From an uncultured Lachnospiraceae bacterium (GTDB taxonomy: Bacteria > Bacillota > Clostridia > Lachnospirales > Lachnospiraceae), in assembly GCA_902767135.1 (NCBI GenBank), contig CACXGE010000105.1, positions 1-45,336 of the forward strand: a stretch of DNA of 45,336 bases, in the 5' to 3' direction. The first letter of the stretch is position 1. Every line of letters begins with the position of its first letter. Under the pieces are notes generated by a model. It had not been told where the DNA came from. It did not search any database and saw only the letters and a list, made by a program, of their open reading frames with translations. Below, piece by piece: positions 1-8,548 of the stretch. The translations under genes and the position numbers were made by a program.

Positions 1-1001
1 GGGCGTCGCACTTCTTCCGCATCGCTATCTGGGGTTTCCACTTCACTTTCGATTTCTGAAACTGCCTCTTTCTTCTGCTTCATAAATCCTGCCACTATCA
101 TACCAACACCAAAGGTAACAAAAATAAAAAATGGCAGCGGGGTGGTAATACCAAGTACACACATAGCCGCACCGACCATGAACATTACTTTCGGTGTTCC
201 AAAGAGCTGATTTAGCATTGTCTCACCGATGTCTCTGTCCTCTGAACCTTTCGTTACCAACAAACCGGTAGAAAGAGAGATCACAAGGGAAGGTATCTGA
301 GATACCAGACCATCACCAATGGTAAGAATAACGTACCTTGTAAGGGCATCGCTTACTTCCATATTCTGATACATGACCCCCATAACAATACCACCTACAG
401 CATTGACAGCAGTAATAATTAAACCTGCAACGGCATCTCCCTTTACGTACTTAACCGCACCATCCATAGAACCAAAGAAACTGGCTTCCTTTTGAATCTT
501 TTCTCTTCGTCTCTTGGCTTCCTCATCGCTAATTGCTCCGGTATTCAAGTCCGCATCAATGGCCATCTGTTTTCCAGGCATTGCATCCAAAGTAAATCGT
601 GCAGTTACTTCTGCTACACGTTCGGAACCTTTGTTGATTACCATAAACTGTATTAGAATAAGAATAAAGAAAATGATAACACCGATTACCAGGTTATTTC
701 CACCAACAAATTGCCCAAAGGTCTCTACTACCTTTCCTGGATCACCTGTCTGCAGAATCAATTTGGTAGATGATACATTCAATGATATTCTAAAAATTGT
801 TGTAAACAAAAGCAAGGATGGGAAGAAAGACATATCCAATACTTCTTTTACATATAGACACTGAAATAAAATAATCAAAGCCATTCCAATATTAAACGCA
901 AGCAACACGTCTAACACACCCGAAGGTATCGATATAATAAAGAATACTATTGCGGCCATCAAATATACGCCCACAAACATATCCGCTTTCTTAACCTTCA
1001 C
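1..1001 (-). CDS. flhA: Flagellar export gate protein FlhA (N-terminal part, cut by window edge)
   Basis: Large membrane subunit of the flagellar type III export gate; its nonameric ring docks FliI/FliH and chaperone-substrate complexes. The 333 codons present cover the membrane domain: several hydrophobic segments and the family's cytoplasmic signature loop (RFTLDAMPGKQMAID, followed by EEAKRRREKIQKEASFFGSM). The frame stays open to position 1, so the soluble C-terminal domain of the usual ~690-residue protein lies outside. I chose a GTG start at 1001 because GGAGG sits 8 nt upstream; ATG at 1016 is in frame but has no well-placed ribosome site. It is the last gene of the operon visible here, 93 bp after flhB, and has its own candidate promoter. 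Family identity is certain; the start is less so. Confidence 0.95.
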   Translation of the reverse strand, partial: MKVKKADMFVGVYLMAAIVFFIISIPSGVLDVLLAFNIGMALIILFQCLYVKEVLDMSFFPSLLLFTTIFRISLNVSSTKLILQTGDPGKVVETFGQFVGGNNLVIGVIIFFILILIQFMVINKGSERVAEVTARFTLDAMPGKQMAIDADLNTGAISDEEAKRRREKIQKEASFFGSMDGAVKYVKGDAVAGLIITAVNAVGGIVMGVMYQNMEVSDALTRYVILTIGDGLVSQIPSLVISLSTGLLVTKGSEDRDIGETMLNQLFGTPKVMFMVGAAMCVLGITTPLPFFIFVTFGVGMIVAGFMKQKKEAVSEIESEVETPDSDAEEVRR

Positions 1002-1043
1002 TTTTTCTTCCTCCATTTCCTCATCATTTTTCTCTGACAACTT

Positions 1044-1072
1044 ATTCTAACATTATTTTCTTTGTGATTCAA
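1044..1072 (-). promoter_or_regulatory. Candidate sigma-A promoter for flhA
   Basis: On the minus strand TTGAAT (1067-1072) and TAGAAT (1044-1049) are separated by exactly 17 bp in the gap between flhB and flhA. They match the -35 and -10 consensus at 4/6 and 5/6 positions. Transcription would start near 1037, about 35 nt before the flhA GTG. This would allow flhA and later genes to be expressed apart from the 20-kb upstream transcript. Seen in sequence; activity is inference. Confidence 0.5.
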
Positions 1073-1094
1073 TGTATTTTGCATATTAAAACTT

Positions 1095-2207
1095 TTAATT
1101 TTTATTTTTTAATCCAAATACATATGCCAATACTTCTGCAACAGCCTGATATAATTCCGGCGGAATTTCCTCTCCCAGCTCTACATTATGGTACAACATT
1201 CTGGCTAAGGGTTTATTCTCCACTATTTCCACTCCGTTGTCCCTTGCCATGTCTTTAATTCTCTGTGCCAGAAAATCTTCTCCCTTTGCCACCACAACAG
1301 GTGCCTTCCCAGAATCCGCATCATATTTTAGCGCAACCGCAAAGTGGGTAGGGTTTGTGATAACAACGTCTGCTTCCGGTACCGACTGCATCATTCTTCT
1401 CTGAGATGCTTGACGCATTCTTTGTTTTATCTGGGACTTAATCTGTGGATCTCCTTCGGAATTCTTATACTCATCTTTCACTTCCTGCTTTGACATTCGC
1501 ATATCTTTCTTAAATTTCATTTTTTGGTATACAAAGTCTACCGCCGCTACCACCAGATAAAATGCACTAATCTTAATCCCCAAATCTGTCACAATGGTCC
1601 CAATAGTACCTAACGCCTTCATCACGGACATATCGTACAAGGAATACAAAACTAATATCTTATCTTTGATTGTCTGATATGCCAAAATGACAATAAAGAT
1701 AACTTTTACCACTGCCTTTATCAGTTCAAAAAAAGACTGGGCCGAAATGATTTTCTTCACACCCTTTAAAGGATTCATTTTGTTAAACTTAGGCATCAAT
1801 GGCTTTGCTGTAAATTTCCACTTTACCTGCATAACATCTGACACAAAGGCAACCACAACCCCTACCGCAAAAAACGGCAGCATCATGATTATCATTTCCA
1901 CCATACCTTTGCGCATCATTTGCATAAACGCTGCCGCTGTATATGTCCCTTCCGTACCAACAAATTCCGGAATTTTAATATAAGTATCATGGTAGTTCTG
2001 AATAAAACGTTCCCCTAGCGCCCCAGCATAAACCTTCAAAAGCACAAAAGCCGCAAGAAGAGAAAAACCCATTCCCACTTCACGGCTTTTTGCAACCTGG
2101 CCTTCTTTTCTTGCATCTTCTAATTTCTTAGGTGTTGCTTCCTCTGTCTTATCGTCTCCACCCTCTGCAAAAAACTGCAGATTTAGCTTCATATATAAAT
2201 TATTCAT
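1095..2207 (-). CDS. flhB: Flagellar export switch protein FlhB
   Basis: Membrane component of the flagellar export apparatus that switches specificity from rod/hook to filament substrates after self-cleavage. The 370-residue protein begins with the typical N terminus (MKLNLQFFAEGG near the start, then KTEEATPKKLEDARKEGQVAKS), has four hydrophobic segments, and carries the autocleavage motif NPTH at about residues 285-288 followed by the conserved cytoplasmic FlhBC domain. The frame could extend to a TTG at 2246 that overlaps fliR, but that codon has no ribosome site; ATG 2207 (or 2192) gives the family's usual N terminus. It partners FliK, encoded upstream in the same operon. Confidence 0.96.
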   Translation of the reverse strand: MNNLYMKLNLQFFAEGGDDKTEEATPKKLEDARKEGQVAKSREVGMGFSLLAAFVLLKVYAGALGERFIQNYHDTYIKIPEFVGTEGTYTAAAFMQMMRKGMVEMIIMMLPFFAVGVVVAFVSDVMQVKWKFTAKPLMPKFNKMNPLKGVKKIISAQSFFELIKAVVKVIFIVILAYQTIKDKILVLYSLYDMSVMKALGTIGTIVTDLGIKISAFYLVVAAVDFVYQKMKFKKDMRMSKQEVKDEYKNSEGDPQIKSQIKQRMRQASQRRMMQSVPEADVVITNPTHFAVALKYDADSGKAPVVVAKGEDFLAQRIKDMARDNGVEIVENKPLARMLYHNVELGEEIPPELYQAVAEVLAYVFGLKNKN

Positions 2208-2229
2208 GTTCTCTTTTTTTTCAAACGAA

Positions 2230-3009
2230 CTAATACATGTTTCCAAGGAATGTCACCATCATCTTTTTTGTTTCTTCAAAAATAAAACCGGATATGTCTG
2301 GTAACAAATAAACTGTTACAAACATAACCAATAAACCTGTTAATATTTTTAACTGCATTCCCACCACAAACATATTCATCTGCGGTGCTACCTTTGCCAA
2401 AACTCCCAATACAACATTCAATATCATCAGTGCCATAAACACAGGAAGAAAAATGCGAAAACCAATCACTACATAATCACCTAGAAATTCCAACATATTG
2501 TTATACAGTCCATTGATATCAAACAGTTCCATATTAATAGGTATGAGAGTATACGAATCTATCAACGCTCTCAATATGTAAGTATGCATTCCAGAACACA
2601 GTAAACACAACATAATCATATAATTATAAAATGTTCCAGAAATACTTACCTGATTTTTCGTCACTGGATCAAACACACTTACCATGGCAAACCCCATGTC
2701 AGTATCTATTAAGTGTCCCGCAAAAAGTATAATATAATTACATATACTGGCTGAGAATCCGATTAACAGCCCTGCAATAGCTTCCTTTATCACGATCCCT
2801 GCATAATCAATGGTTGTAGCATATTCCACCTCCATGTAGGGCACACAAAACCAAAGCAATAATGCCACTGCAAAAGAAATTCCTGCCTTTACCTTATTTG
2901 GTACACTTGACATAGAAAAAAATGGGGCTACTGCTATAAACGCTGATATCCTCACTAATATGAGAAAAAAATATTCAAAATCCTTTAACGTAAAACCCAA
3001 ACTAACCAT
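2230..3009 (-). CDS. fliR: Flagellar export gate protein FliR
   Basis: Polytopic inner-membrane protein that forms the helical export gate with FliP and FliQ. The 259 residues are almost wholly hydrophobic, with the family's N-terminal LVRISAFIAVAPFFS block and the FDPVTKNQVS-type middle loop. Length matches the family (about 255-260). The ATG comes 1 nt after the fliQ stop codon with a poor Shine-Dalgarno, so translation is probably coupled to fliQ. The stop lies 22 nt before the flhB start chosen here. Confidence 0.96.
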   Translation of the reverse strand: MVSLGFTLKDFEYFFLILVRISAFIAVAPFFSMSSVPNKVKAGISFAVALLLWFCVPYMEVEYATTIDYAGIVIKEAIAGLLIGFSASICNYIILFAGHLIDTDMGFAMVSVFDPVTKNQVSISGTFYNYMIMLCLLCSGMHTYILRALIDSYTLIPINMELFDINGLYNNMLEFLGDYVVIGFRIFLPVFMALMILNVVLGVLAKVAPQMNMFVVGMQLKILTGLLVMFVTVYLLPDISGFIFEETKKMMVTFLGNMY

Positions 3010-3010
3010 A

Positions 3011-3283
3011 TTATGAACCTATATATACACTAAAATCAGACCATAATTTCACCATAAAATCAGTCATATTGTTTAACATCCATTCTCCCATAAGCATCAG
3101 AGAAAGGAAAATTGCCAATACCTTTGGTACAAAGGTTAATGTTTGTTCCTGGATGGATGTTGCCGTCTGAAATATACTGATTAACAATCCCACAACCAGG
3201 GAAATCAGCAACACAGGGGTTGCTGTAACAATAATATTCCAAAGTGCGGCCTTCGCTATATCTACAACTACATCAACTGACAT
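3011..3283 (-). CDS. fliQ: Flagellar export gate protein FliQ
   Basis: Small export-gate subunit of 90 residues with two transmembrane hairpin helices (residues about 14-40 and 50-75) separated by the conserved TATSIQEQTLTFVPK loop that defines FliQ/type III SctS proteins. It assembles around the FliP-FliR core. It lies between fliP (22 bp upstream) and fliR (1 nt downstream), the canonical P-Q-R order. Ribosome site AAGGAG precedes the ATG at 3283. Confidence 0.96.
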   Translation of the reverse strand: MSVDVVVDIAKAALWNIIVTATPVLLISLVVGLLISIFQTATSIQEQTLTFVPKVLAIFLSLMLMGEWMLNNMTDFMVKLWSDFSVYIGS

Positions 3284-3305
3284 CTTTCTCTCTCCTTCTT
3301 AAGCA

Positions 3306-4202
3306 CTAATAAAACGTCTTTACCAAATTTCCTATCACCAGACTCCATCCATCCGCCAAAACAAACAATAAGATTTTAAACGGCATTGATATGGTGGTAG
3401 GCGGTAGCATCATCATACCCATGGACATCAAAACGGATGCCACAACCATATCTATGACAATAAATGGAATGTAAATCAGAAAACCAATAATAAAAGCTGT
3501 CCTAAGCTCACTGATGATAAAGCTTGGCACAAGCACATAAGTTGGAATATCATCCTCCGTGAATTCATTGGGATTTTCTACCTTGTCTATCTCACCTGAG
3601 ATATCCATAAACAGTTGAACATCTTTTCTTTTCGTCTGTCCATACATAAATTCTCTTAAAGGTTCCATCCCCTTTTCTATGGCCACTTCCTGTGAAATTT
3701 CCCCCTTGTTGTAAGGCTGAATTGCATCTTCGTTTATCTGATGAAACACTGGGCTCATGATAAAAACCGTCAAAAATAACGCCAGACCAATTAACACCTG
3801 ATTAGGTGGTGCCGTCTGGGTATTCAGCGCTGCTCTCGTAAAGTGCAATACGATAATAATACGGGTAAAGGATGTTAGCATAATCAAAATCGACGGTGCT
3901 AACGAAATAATCGTCAAAACCAGCAAAATCTGTACAGAACCGGAAAGTTCTCCCGTGCCACTTCCGCTATCGTAAGTCAGACTAAATCCACCATTCTCTT
4001 TGGTACTATCCCCATTGTCGCTAGTTGTATTACTAGTTCCCTGGGCCTCACTGCCATTCCCGTTACTGGACGTTGTACTCTGGGTTGTTGTAGCATAGAC
4101 AGGAATTCCGTAAACATTACCTGCTAATACAGCAATCGCCATGATAAACAGGACGCGCAACAATACATATTTTTTTTTCGTCTGTGCTTTACTTTTCTTC
4201 AT
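3306..4202 (-). CDS. fliP: Flagellar export gate protein FliP
   Basis: Core pore protein of the flagellar type III gate. It has a basic N terminus and cleavable-type signal peptide (hydrophobic run ending ...GIPVYA), an unusually long Ser/Thr/Asn/Gly-rich spacer of roughly 50 residues, then the FliP family body: LTIISLAPSILIMLTSFTR, QTAPPNQVLIGLALFLT, the middle soluble loop, and the C-terminal MMLPP motif. ATG 4202 was chosen because AAGAGA lies 9 nt upstream; GTG 4220 and ATG 4211 are in-frame alternatives. The start overlaps the end of fliO by 14 bp. The spacer is the only unusual part compared with enteric FliP. Confidence 0.95.
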   Translation of the reverse strand: MKKSKAQTKKKYVLLRVLFIMAIAVLAGNVYGIPVYATTTQSTTSSNGNGSEAQGTSNTTSDNGDSTKENGGFSLTYDSGSGTGELSGSVQILLVLTIISLAPSILIMLTSFTRIIIVLHFTRAALNTQTAPPNQVLIGLALFLTVFIMSPVFHQINEDAIQPYNKGEISQEVAIEKGMEPLREFMYGQTKRKDVQLFMDISGEIDKVENPNEFTEDDIPTYVLVPSFIISELRTAFIIGFLIYIPFIVIDMVVASVLMSMGMMMLPPTTISMPFKILLFVLADGWSLVIGNLVKTFY

Positions 4203-4605
4203 TGTTTTCATTCTCTTCACTTTCTTTTGACTTATCGAAGAGTTTTTGAACTCCCTTAACCTTTTGAAATACCTCTTGAAAGGTTAACTCCGACATACTT
4301 CTTGTCAGATGCTCTATGTCTAGTTCTTCTTCTTTTAATTCTGTCAGAAACGTAACATTTTCCTTACATACTGCTATCACAATATACTTTGCTCCAATCT
4401 TCAGAATCTGTATATACTTTGTATTACTAATACGAAAAGTTTCCATCACCTGAATATTGGAGCACTTATGTTGGTTTTTTTGAAGTTTTGCCATCCACCT
4501 GGTGGAAACATATGTCAACAATAAAACAAAGACAAATATTACCACCAGGGTAATTAACTGGGCAAAGCTACTCAATCTTGAGTAGCCTGTCATTAACAAA
4601 AACAT
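4189..4605 (-). CDS. fliO: Flagellar biosynthesis protein FliO
   Basis: FliO helps FliP assemble into the export gate. The 138-residue protein has one N-terminal transmembrane helix (about residues 14-35, followed by STRWMAK) and a small cytoplasmic domain with the family's pattern (IQVMETFRISNTKYIQILKIGAKYIVIAV). Sequence conservation in FliO is low; the call rests on this pattern together with position directly before fliP. Its ATG touches the cheY stop codon (TAAATG), a coupling arrangement, and its last 14 bp overlap fliP. Confidence 0.88.
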   Translation of the reverse strand: MFLLMTGYSRLSSFAQLITLVVIFVFVLLLTYVSTRWMAKLQKNQHKCSNIQVMETFRISNTKYIQILKIGAKYIVIAVCKENVTFLTELKEEELDIEHLTRSMSELTFQEVFQKVKGVQKLFDKSKESEENENNEEK

Positions 4606-4968
4606 TTATCCAATAACCTTCTTTACCGCTTCAAGAACACGGTCTGCCTGGAATGGCTTTACAATAAAATCCTTTGCCCCCGACTGAATGGATTCAATAA
4701 CCATTGCCTGCTGCCCCATAGCGGAGCACATAATAACCATTGCCCCTGCATCTGCTTCCTTGATTTTCTTTAATGCCTGAATACCAGCCATCTCTGGCAT
4801 TGTGATATCCATCAAAACTAGATCCGGTTTCAATTCATTATATTTTTCAACAGCTTTCGCTCCGTTTTCTGCCTCTCCAGCTACATTGTATCCGTTCTTT
4901 GTAAGGATATCCTTAATCATCATTCTCATAAATGCTGCGTCATCACATACTAAAATATTCTTTGCCAT
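4606..4968 (-). CDS. cheY: Chemotaxis response regulator CheY
   Basis: Single receiver domain of 120 residues. It has the acidic pair D9-D10, phospho-acceptor D54 (VLMDITMPEM), S82 in place of the common Thr, and K104 (FIVKPF). Phosphorylated CheY binds the switch and changes rotation. In this operon type the dephosphorylating partner FliY lies immediately upstream (32 bp), as in Bacillus and clostridial fla/che operons. The start has AGGAG well placed. CheA and other receptor-kinase genes are not in the window and would be expected further left. Confidence 0.95.
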   Translation of the reverse strand: MAKNILVCDDAAFMRMMIKDILTKNGYNVAGEAENGAKAVEKYNELKPDLVLMDITMPEMAGIQALKKIKEADAGAMVIMCSAMGQQAMVIESIQSGAKDFIVKPFQADRVLEAVKKVIG

Positions 4969-5000
4969 ATCTTTTCACTCCTATACTTTCCTATTCATTG

Positions 5001-6197
5001 TTAATGTATAATTTCTGTTATTCTGATACCAAAACTTTCTTCAATTACTACAACTTCACCTTTTGCAACGTACTTTCCATTTACAAGTATATCAATCGGC
5101 TCACCTGCAATTTTGTTCAATTCAATAATTGTTCCCGGAGCAAACTCCAAAATGTCGTGAATGGATTTTGAAGTTCTACCTAATTCTACTGTAACCTCCA
5201 ACGGAACATCCATAATCAGGTCAATATTCTCCTGCTGATTCAACATCCCCACATTGTTGGCAAAGGGTTGAAACTGTGCCGGCTGGACATTTACATTCTG
5301 CATCGGCATTCCATACCCCATCGGCATACCCTGCATCATAGGCATTCCCTGCATTGGCATTCCCTGCATCGGCATTCCTTGCATTGGCATTCCCTGCATT
5401 CCCATATCCATCTGTGGCATTCCCATTCCCATATCCGCCTGTGGCATCTGCTGTGGCTGTGGAGTCGGTTCTGGTTCTGGTGCTGGTTTTGCTTCCTCTG
5501 CACCTCCTCCGCCTAAATCCAAAGTCCCTGAAATAAAACTTTCATAGAGACTCTTCGCAAACTCTACTGGGTACAATTGCATGATTGTGCTATCAACCAA
5601 ATCCCCTATTTCCATCCGAAAAGCCACCTTACAGAACTGACCTGACAAATAACCCGCCATGGCAGATTCAACAAAGTTGTCATTCATATCCACCAGACTA
5701 GCCTGTGGTGGACTGATATCAATCATCATGTTTAACATGTTTGATAAAGATGTGGCTGATGATCCCATCATCTGGTTCATTGCCTCACTAATGGCACTAA
5801 GATGCAATTCACCCAACTCGCCATCTGTGTTAGTCCCATCTCCTCCCATCATTAAATCTGCAATTACTTTTACATCCTGTTCCTTCAAAACTAAGATATT
5901 TTTTCCATCCAAACCTACAGTGTAGGATAACTGTATAAATACACATGGTCTATCATAGTTTTTCGAAATTTCTTCCCAATTTGTAAGAGATACGGTTGGT
6001 GTGGTAATTGTTACTCTTTGGTTTACCAAAGAATACAATGTAGTTGCTGCCGTCCCCATACTGATATTGGCAATCTCACCTATAGCGTCTTTCTCTTCTT
6101 CGGACAACTCTCCACCTATGGAATCTTGGGCACCCACACTGTCATCCCCACCATTAAGTAAGGCATTTATCTCTTCCTGGGATAACATTCCTTCCAT
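5001..6197 (-). CDS. fliY: Flagellar switch phosphatase FliY (CheC-FliN fusion)
   Basis: C-ring protein that also dephosphorylates CheY-P. The 398 residues are: an N-terminal SQEEINALL peptide like that of FliM (CheY-P binding in the family), a CheC-like phosphatase domain with two copies of the ExxN-type motif (EIANISMG at about 41-48; SEAMNQMMG at about 156), a Pro/Gln/Met-rich linker (about 228-323), and a FliN/SpoA domain (about 324-398). The linker contains tandem MQGMP repeats. It sits 4 bp after fliM and just before its substrate's gene cheY. The start has GAGGAG about 10 nt upstream. Confidence 0.95.
   Translation of the reverse strand: MEGMLSQEEINALLNGGDDSVGAQDSIGGELSEEEKDAIGEIANISMGTAATTLYSLVNQRVTITTPTVSLTNWEEISKNYDRPCVFIQLSYTVGLDGKNILVLKEQDVKVIADLMMGGDGTNTDGELGELHLSAISEAMNQMMGSSATSLSNMLNMMIDISPPQASLVDMNDNFVESAMAGYLSGQFCKVAFRMEIGDLVDSTIMQLYPVEFAKSLYESFISGTLDLGGGGAEEAKPAPEPEPTPQPQQMPQADMGMGMPQMDMGMQGMPMQGMPMQGMPMQGMPMMQGMPMGYGMPMQNVNVQPAQFQPFANNVGMLNQQENIDLIMDVPLEVTVELGRTSKSIHDILEFAPGTIIELNKIAGEPIDILVNGKYVAKGEVVVIEESFGIRITEIIH
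5323..5400 (-). repeat. 15-bp tandem repeat inside fliY (MQGMP linker)
   Basis: Four adjacent 15-bp units of the form GGCATTCCCTGCATT (plus-strand sense) occupy 5341-5400. A fifth, diverged unit at 5323-5337 is offset by 3 bp. On the minus strand they encode repeated Met-Gln-Gly-Met-Pro. The unit is a multiple of three, so copy number can change without breaking the frame and would only lengthen or shorten the linker between the phosphatase and FliN domains. Confidence 0.9.
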
Positions 6198-6201
6198 AAA
6201 C

Positions 6202-7182
6202 TCACTGCTCCTCTCTTATTACTGATGTGATTCTTACGGCGTACTTTTTTTCCGTAGAACCTGGCAATGCAGTAAACTTTCTTATATTTCCTACATATAT
6301 GCTCAATTCGTCCTCCACCTTGGTGTCCAGACGAATCACATCACCAATTTGTAAATTTGTAAAATCACTGACAGAAATTGAACTTTTTCCTAACAGTGCT
6401 TTCACAGGGATATTTGCTTTTGAAATCAAATACTCAATGGTTTGCTGATAAGCTCCATCTTCTGTATCCTTCATTGTTGAGAACCAATATTTGGTATTCA
6501 ACTTATCCATAACATCTTCCAGACACAAGAACGGCAAACAGATATTCATCAAACCGTCCACATCCCCTATGGTGATATTTAATGTTACTAACGCAATCAT
6601 TTCACTTGGGGAAATAATCTGCGCAAACTGGGAATTTGTTTCGATTCGCTCTAATCTAGGACTGATATCGACAACAGTTTCCCAAGGCACTCTTAAAAGC
6701 TCTACACATGTATTAAACACACGTTCCATAATAGCCAGCTCTATCTCTGAGAATTCTCTCGTCTTCTCCAGTGCCACTCCCTGACCGCCTAACATTCTGT
6801 CAATCATGGCAAATGCCAAGTTCGGTGCTAATTCCAAAACCACATTTCCAGGCAGTGTGGAAAAATTAGTTATCCCTAACACCACCGGATTTGATAATGA
6901 GTTCGAGAATTCTGAATATGTCAAGGCTTCTGAATTTATCACTTCCACCTGAACATTCTTTCTTAAATATACCGGAAGATTGGTTGCCAACAGTCTTCCG
7001 TAATGTTCAAAAATAATCTCAAGAGTTCTTAAATGCTCCTTGGAGAACTTAGCGGGTCTGACAAAATCATAATCTTTTACCTGCTTTTCCTGTTTCTCTT
7101 TCATGTCCTCCGCATCTAATTCACCACTGCTAAGTTGTCGCATCAGTGCGTCAATCTCGTCCTGAGACAGTATATCACTCAT
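6202..7182 (-). CDS. fliM: Flagellar motor switch protein FliM
   Basis: C-ring protein linking FliG to FliN/FliY and receiving CheY-P. The 326 residues show the N-terminal CheY-binding peptide (MSDILSQDEIDALMRQL), the FliM middle domain (YDFVRPAKFSKEHLRTLEIIFEHY onward, with the GGQG-containing loop), and the C-terminal SpoA-like domain (ISVSDFTNLQIGDVIRLD). Length is typical. It is 4 bp upstream of fliY and 35 bp downstream of fliL. Confidence 0.97.
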   Translation of the reverse strand: MSDILSQDEIDALMRQLSSGELDAEDMKEKQEKQVKDYDFVRPAKFSKEHLRTLEIIFEHYGRLLATNLPVYLRKNVQVEVINSEALTYSEFSNSLSNPVVLGITNFSTLPGNVVLELAPNLAFAMIDRMLGGQGVALEKTREFSEIELAIMERVFNTCVELLRVPWETVVDISPRLERIETNSQFAQIISPSEMIALVTLNITIGDVDGLMNICLPFLCLEDVMDKLNTKYWFSTMKDTEDGAYQQTIEYLISKANIPVKALLGKSSISVSDFTNLQIGDVIRLDTKVEDELSIYVGNIRKFTALPGSTEKKYAVRITSVIREEQ

Positions 7183-7217
7183 TACTTCACCACCTTTGTT
7201 ACATTTATGATTAAAAA

Positions 7218-7733
7218 TTACTGGTAAATTACATCACTAAATGTAACATCAATAATAAAATCTGAATCAAATTTTTCCTGTAACTTCTTTACAATTTCCT
7301 GTCGAATACCGGCAGCATCCACCTGGTATTCTTCCATTGTGTAACTAGAAACCACATCGCTTACAATTCCTTTGATAATACTTTTTCTTTCAGCAATCGT
7401 TTCCCCATATGCCTTATATCCATCACTTTTCTTATTCATGGAAATACTTACTGCTGTCACCAGATAATGAGTTTTTCCATCCTCACCCATCTTAAAGTTG
7501 ATGGTCATGGTTTCTCCATCCGTCATATCCTGTACATCAATATCAGCCATAGACACCTTCTCTTCTTCACCCTCTTCACTGGCTAATTCAATGTCTAAAA
7601 TACTGCAAATCTGGGTCACCATTTTGTTTGTTTTCTTTGCTGCTGGTAACACAGAAAAAATCATTACACAGTTTAGCACCAGGTTTACCAATACCAAAGC
7701 TAAAATCAATACACTAAGTAAATTTTTTTTCAT
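7218..7733 (-). CDS. fliL: Flagellar basal body-associated protein FliL
   Basis: Single-pass membrane protein that surrounds the stator. The 171 residues have one N-terminal transmembrane helix (about residues 5-30) and an extracytoplasmic FliL domain ending in the typical ...QEKFDSDFIIDVTFSDVIYQ, which resembles the conserved FliL C terminus. Position between motB and fliM is the standard Firmicute order. Identity rests on topology, the C-terminal pattern and context. Confidence 0.9.
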   Translation of the reverse strand: MKKNLLSVLILALVLVNLVLNCVMIFSVLPAAKKTNKMVTQICSILDIELASEEGEEEKVSMADIDVQDMTDGETMTINFKMGEDGKTHYLVTAVSISMNKKSDGYKAYGETIAERKSIIKGIVSDVVSSYTMEEYQVDAAGIRQEIVKKLQEKFDSDFIIDVTFSDVIYQ

Positions 7734-7756
7734 AACGTCTGTCCCCTTCTTTTTAT

Positions 7757-8548
7757 TTAATCTAGTAGATTGGAATAGATTTTTATTTCAACCCTACGAT
7801 TTCTCATTCTTCCTTCTGCTGTGGAATTATCAGCTACCGGTACGTACTCACCCCTGCCAGAATGTTTTAAATTCACAGGATCCAGCTCCGATACTTCCAG
7901 CAGATAATTAAATACAGAAAGTGCTCTAAAGCTTGATAACTCATTATTATCCTTAAACTCCGATGTGTGAATTGGTACATTATCTGTATGTCCTTCAATT
8001 TCAATGGTATGATCCTTATACTTTGTTAGAATCAAAGCCAGTTTATCCAACACCGGCATAGACTCCTCTTTTATTTTAGCACTACCCGAGTCAAATAGCA
8101 ATGCACCATTTAAAGTTAAAGTTACATATTGTCCATTAAAATCCACATCAAGTTCTGCATCAATATTATTCTTTTCTGCAAGACTTTCCACTTCCTCGGC
8201 TATCTTTTCTGTTTCCGCGAGCTGTTCTTCCTTCACCTCTGTAATGGCATCATCCTGCTCCTGTTCCTCTGATTCATACCCCATATTGTTAATCTTGTCA
8301 GCAAGTTCATTTAGCTGGCTGACACCATTTGATATCAAAACTCCATCACCAATGGCCTGTGCCCCTCCTGACATGATACTAAAACTGTTTGACAGGGAAG
8401 CCGCCAGTTCTTCGAATTTCTCTGCATCCACTGTGGACATAGAGAACAACAATACAAAGAAACACAACAACAAATTCATAAGGTCTGAGAAAGTGGCCAT
8501 CCAGGGAGCCAGACCCTTTGGTGGGTCCTCCTGTCTTTTTTTAGCCAT
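7757..8548 (-). CDS. motB: Flagellar stator protein MotB
   Basis: Peptidoglycan-anchored stator subunit. The 263 residues have a basic N terminus, one transmembrane helix whose Asp (FSDLMNLLLCFF) matches the proton/sodium-carrying Asp of MotB, a plug/linker region, and a C-terminal OmpA-like peptidoglycan-binding domain (IEGHTDNVPI ... SGRGEYVPVADN ... RRVEIKI). ATG 8548 was chosen because GGAGGTGAG lies 6 nt upstream and the codon overlaps the motA stop; an in-frame upstream codon at 8578 would include that ribosome site. Ion specificity cannot be assigned confidently from sequence. Confidence 0.96.
   Translation of the reverse strand: MAKKRQEDPPKGLAPWMATFSDLMNLLLCFFVLLFSMSTVDAEKFEELAASLSNSFSIMSGGAQAIGDGVLISNGVSQLNELADKINNMGYESEEQEQDDAITEVKEEQLAETEKIAEEVESLAEKNNIDAELDVDFNGQYVTLTLNGALLFDSGSAKIKEESMPVLDKLALILTKYKDHTIEIEGHTDNVPIHTSEFKDNNELSSFRALSVFNYLLEVSELDPVNLKHSGRGEYVPVADNSTAEGRMRNRRVEIKIYSNLLD

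Noticed and set aside
2208..2246. N-terminal extension of FlhB from a TTG codon overlapping fliR
   Set aside because: No ribosome site, overlap with fliR coding end, and family FlhB proteins begin near the MKLNLQFFAEG segment.
5268..5536. Plus-strand open frames rich in His/Phe/Leu across the fliY repeat
   Set aside because: They are antisense reflections of the 15-bp repeat; no ribosome site and repeat-derived composition.
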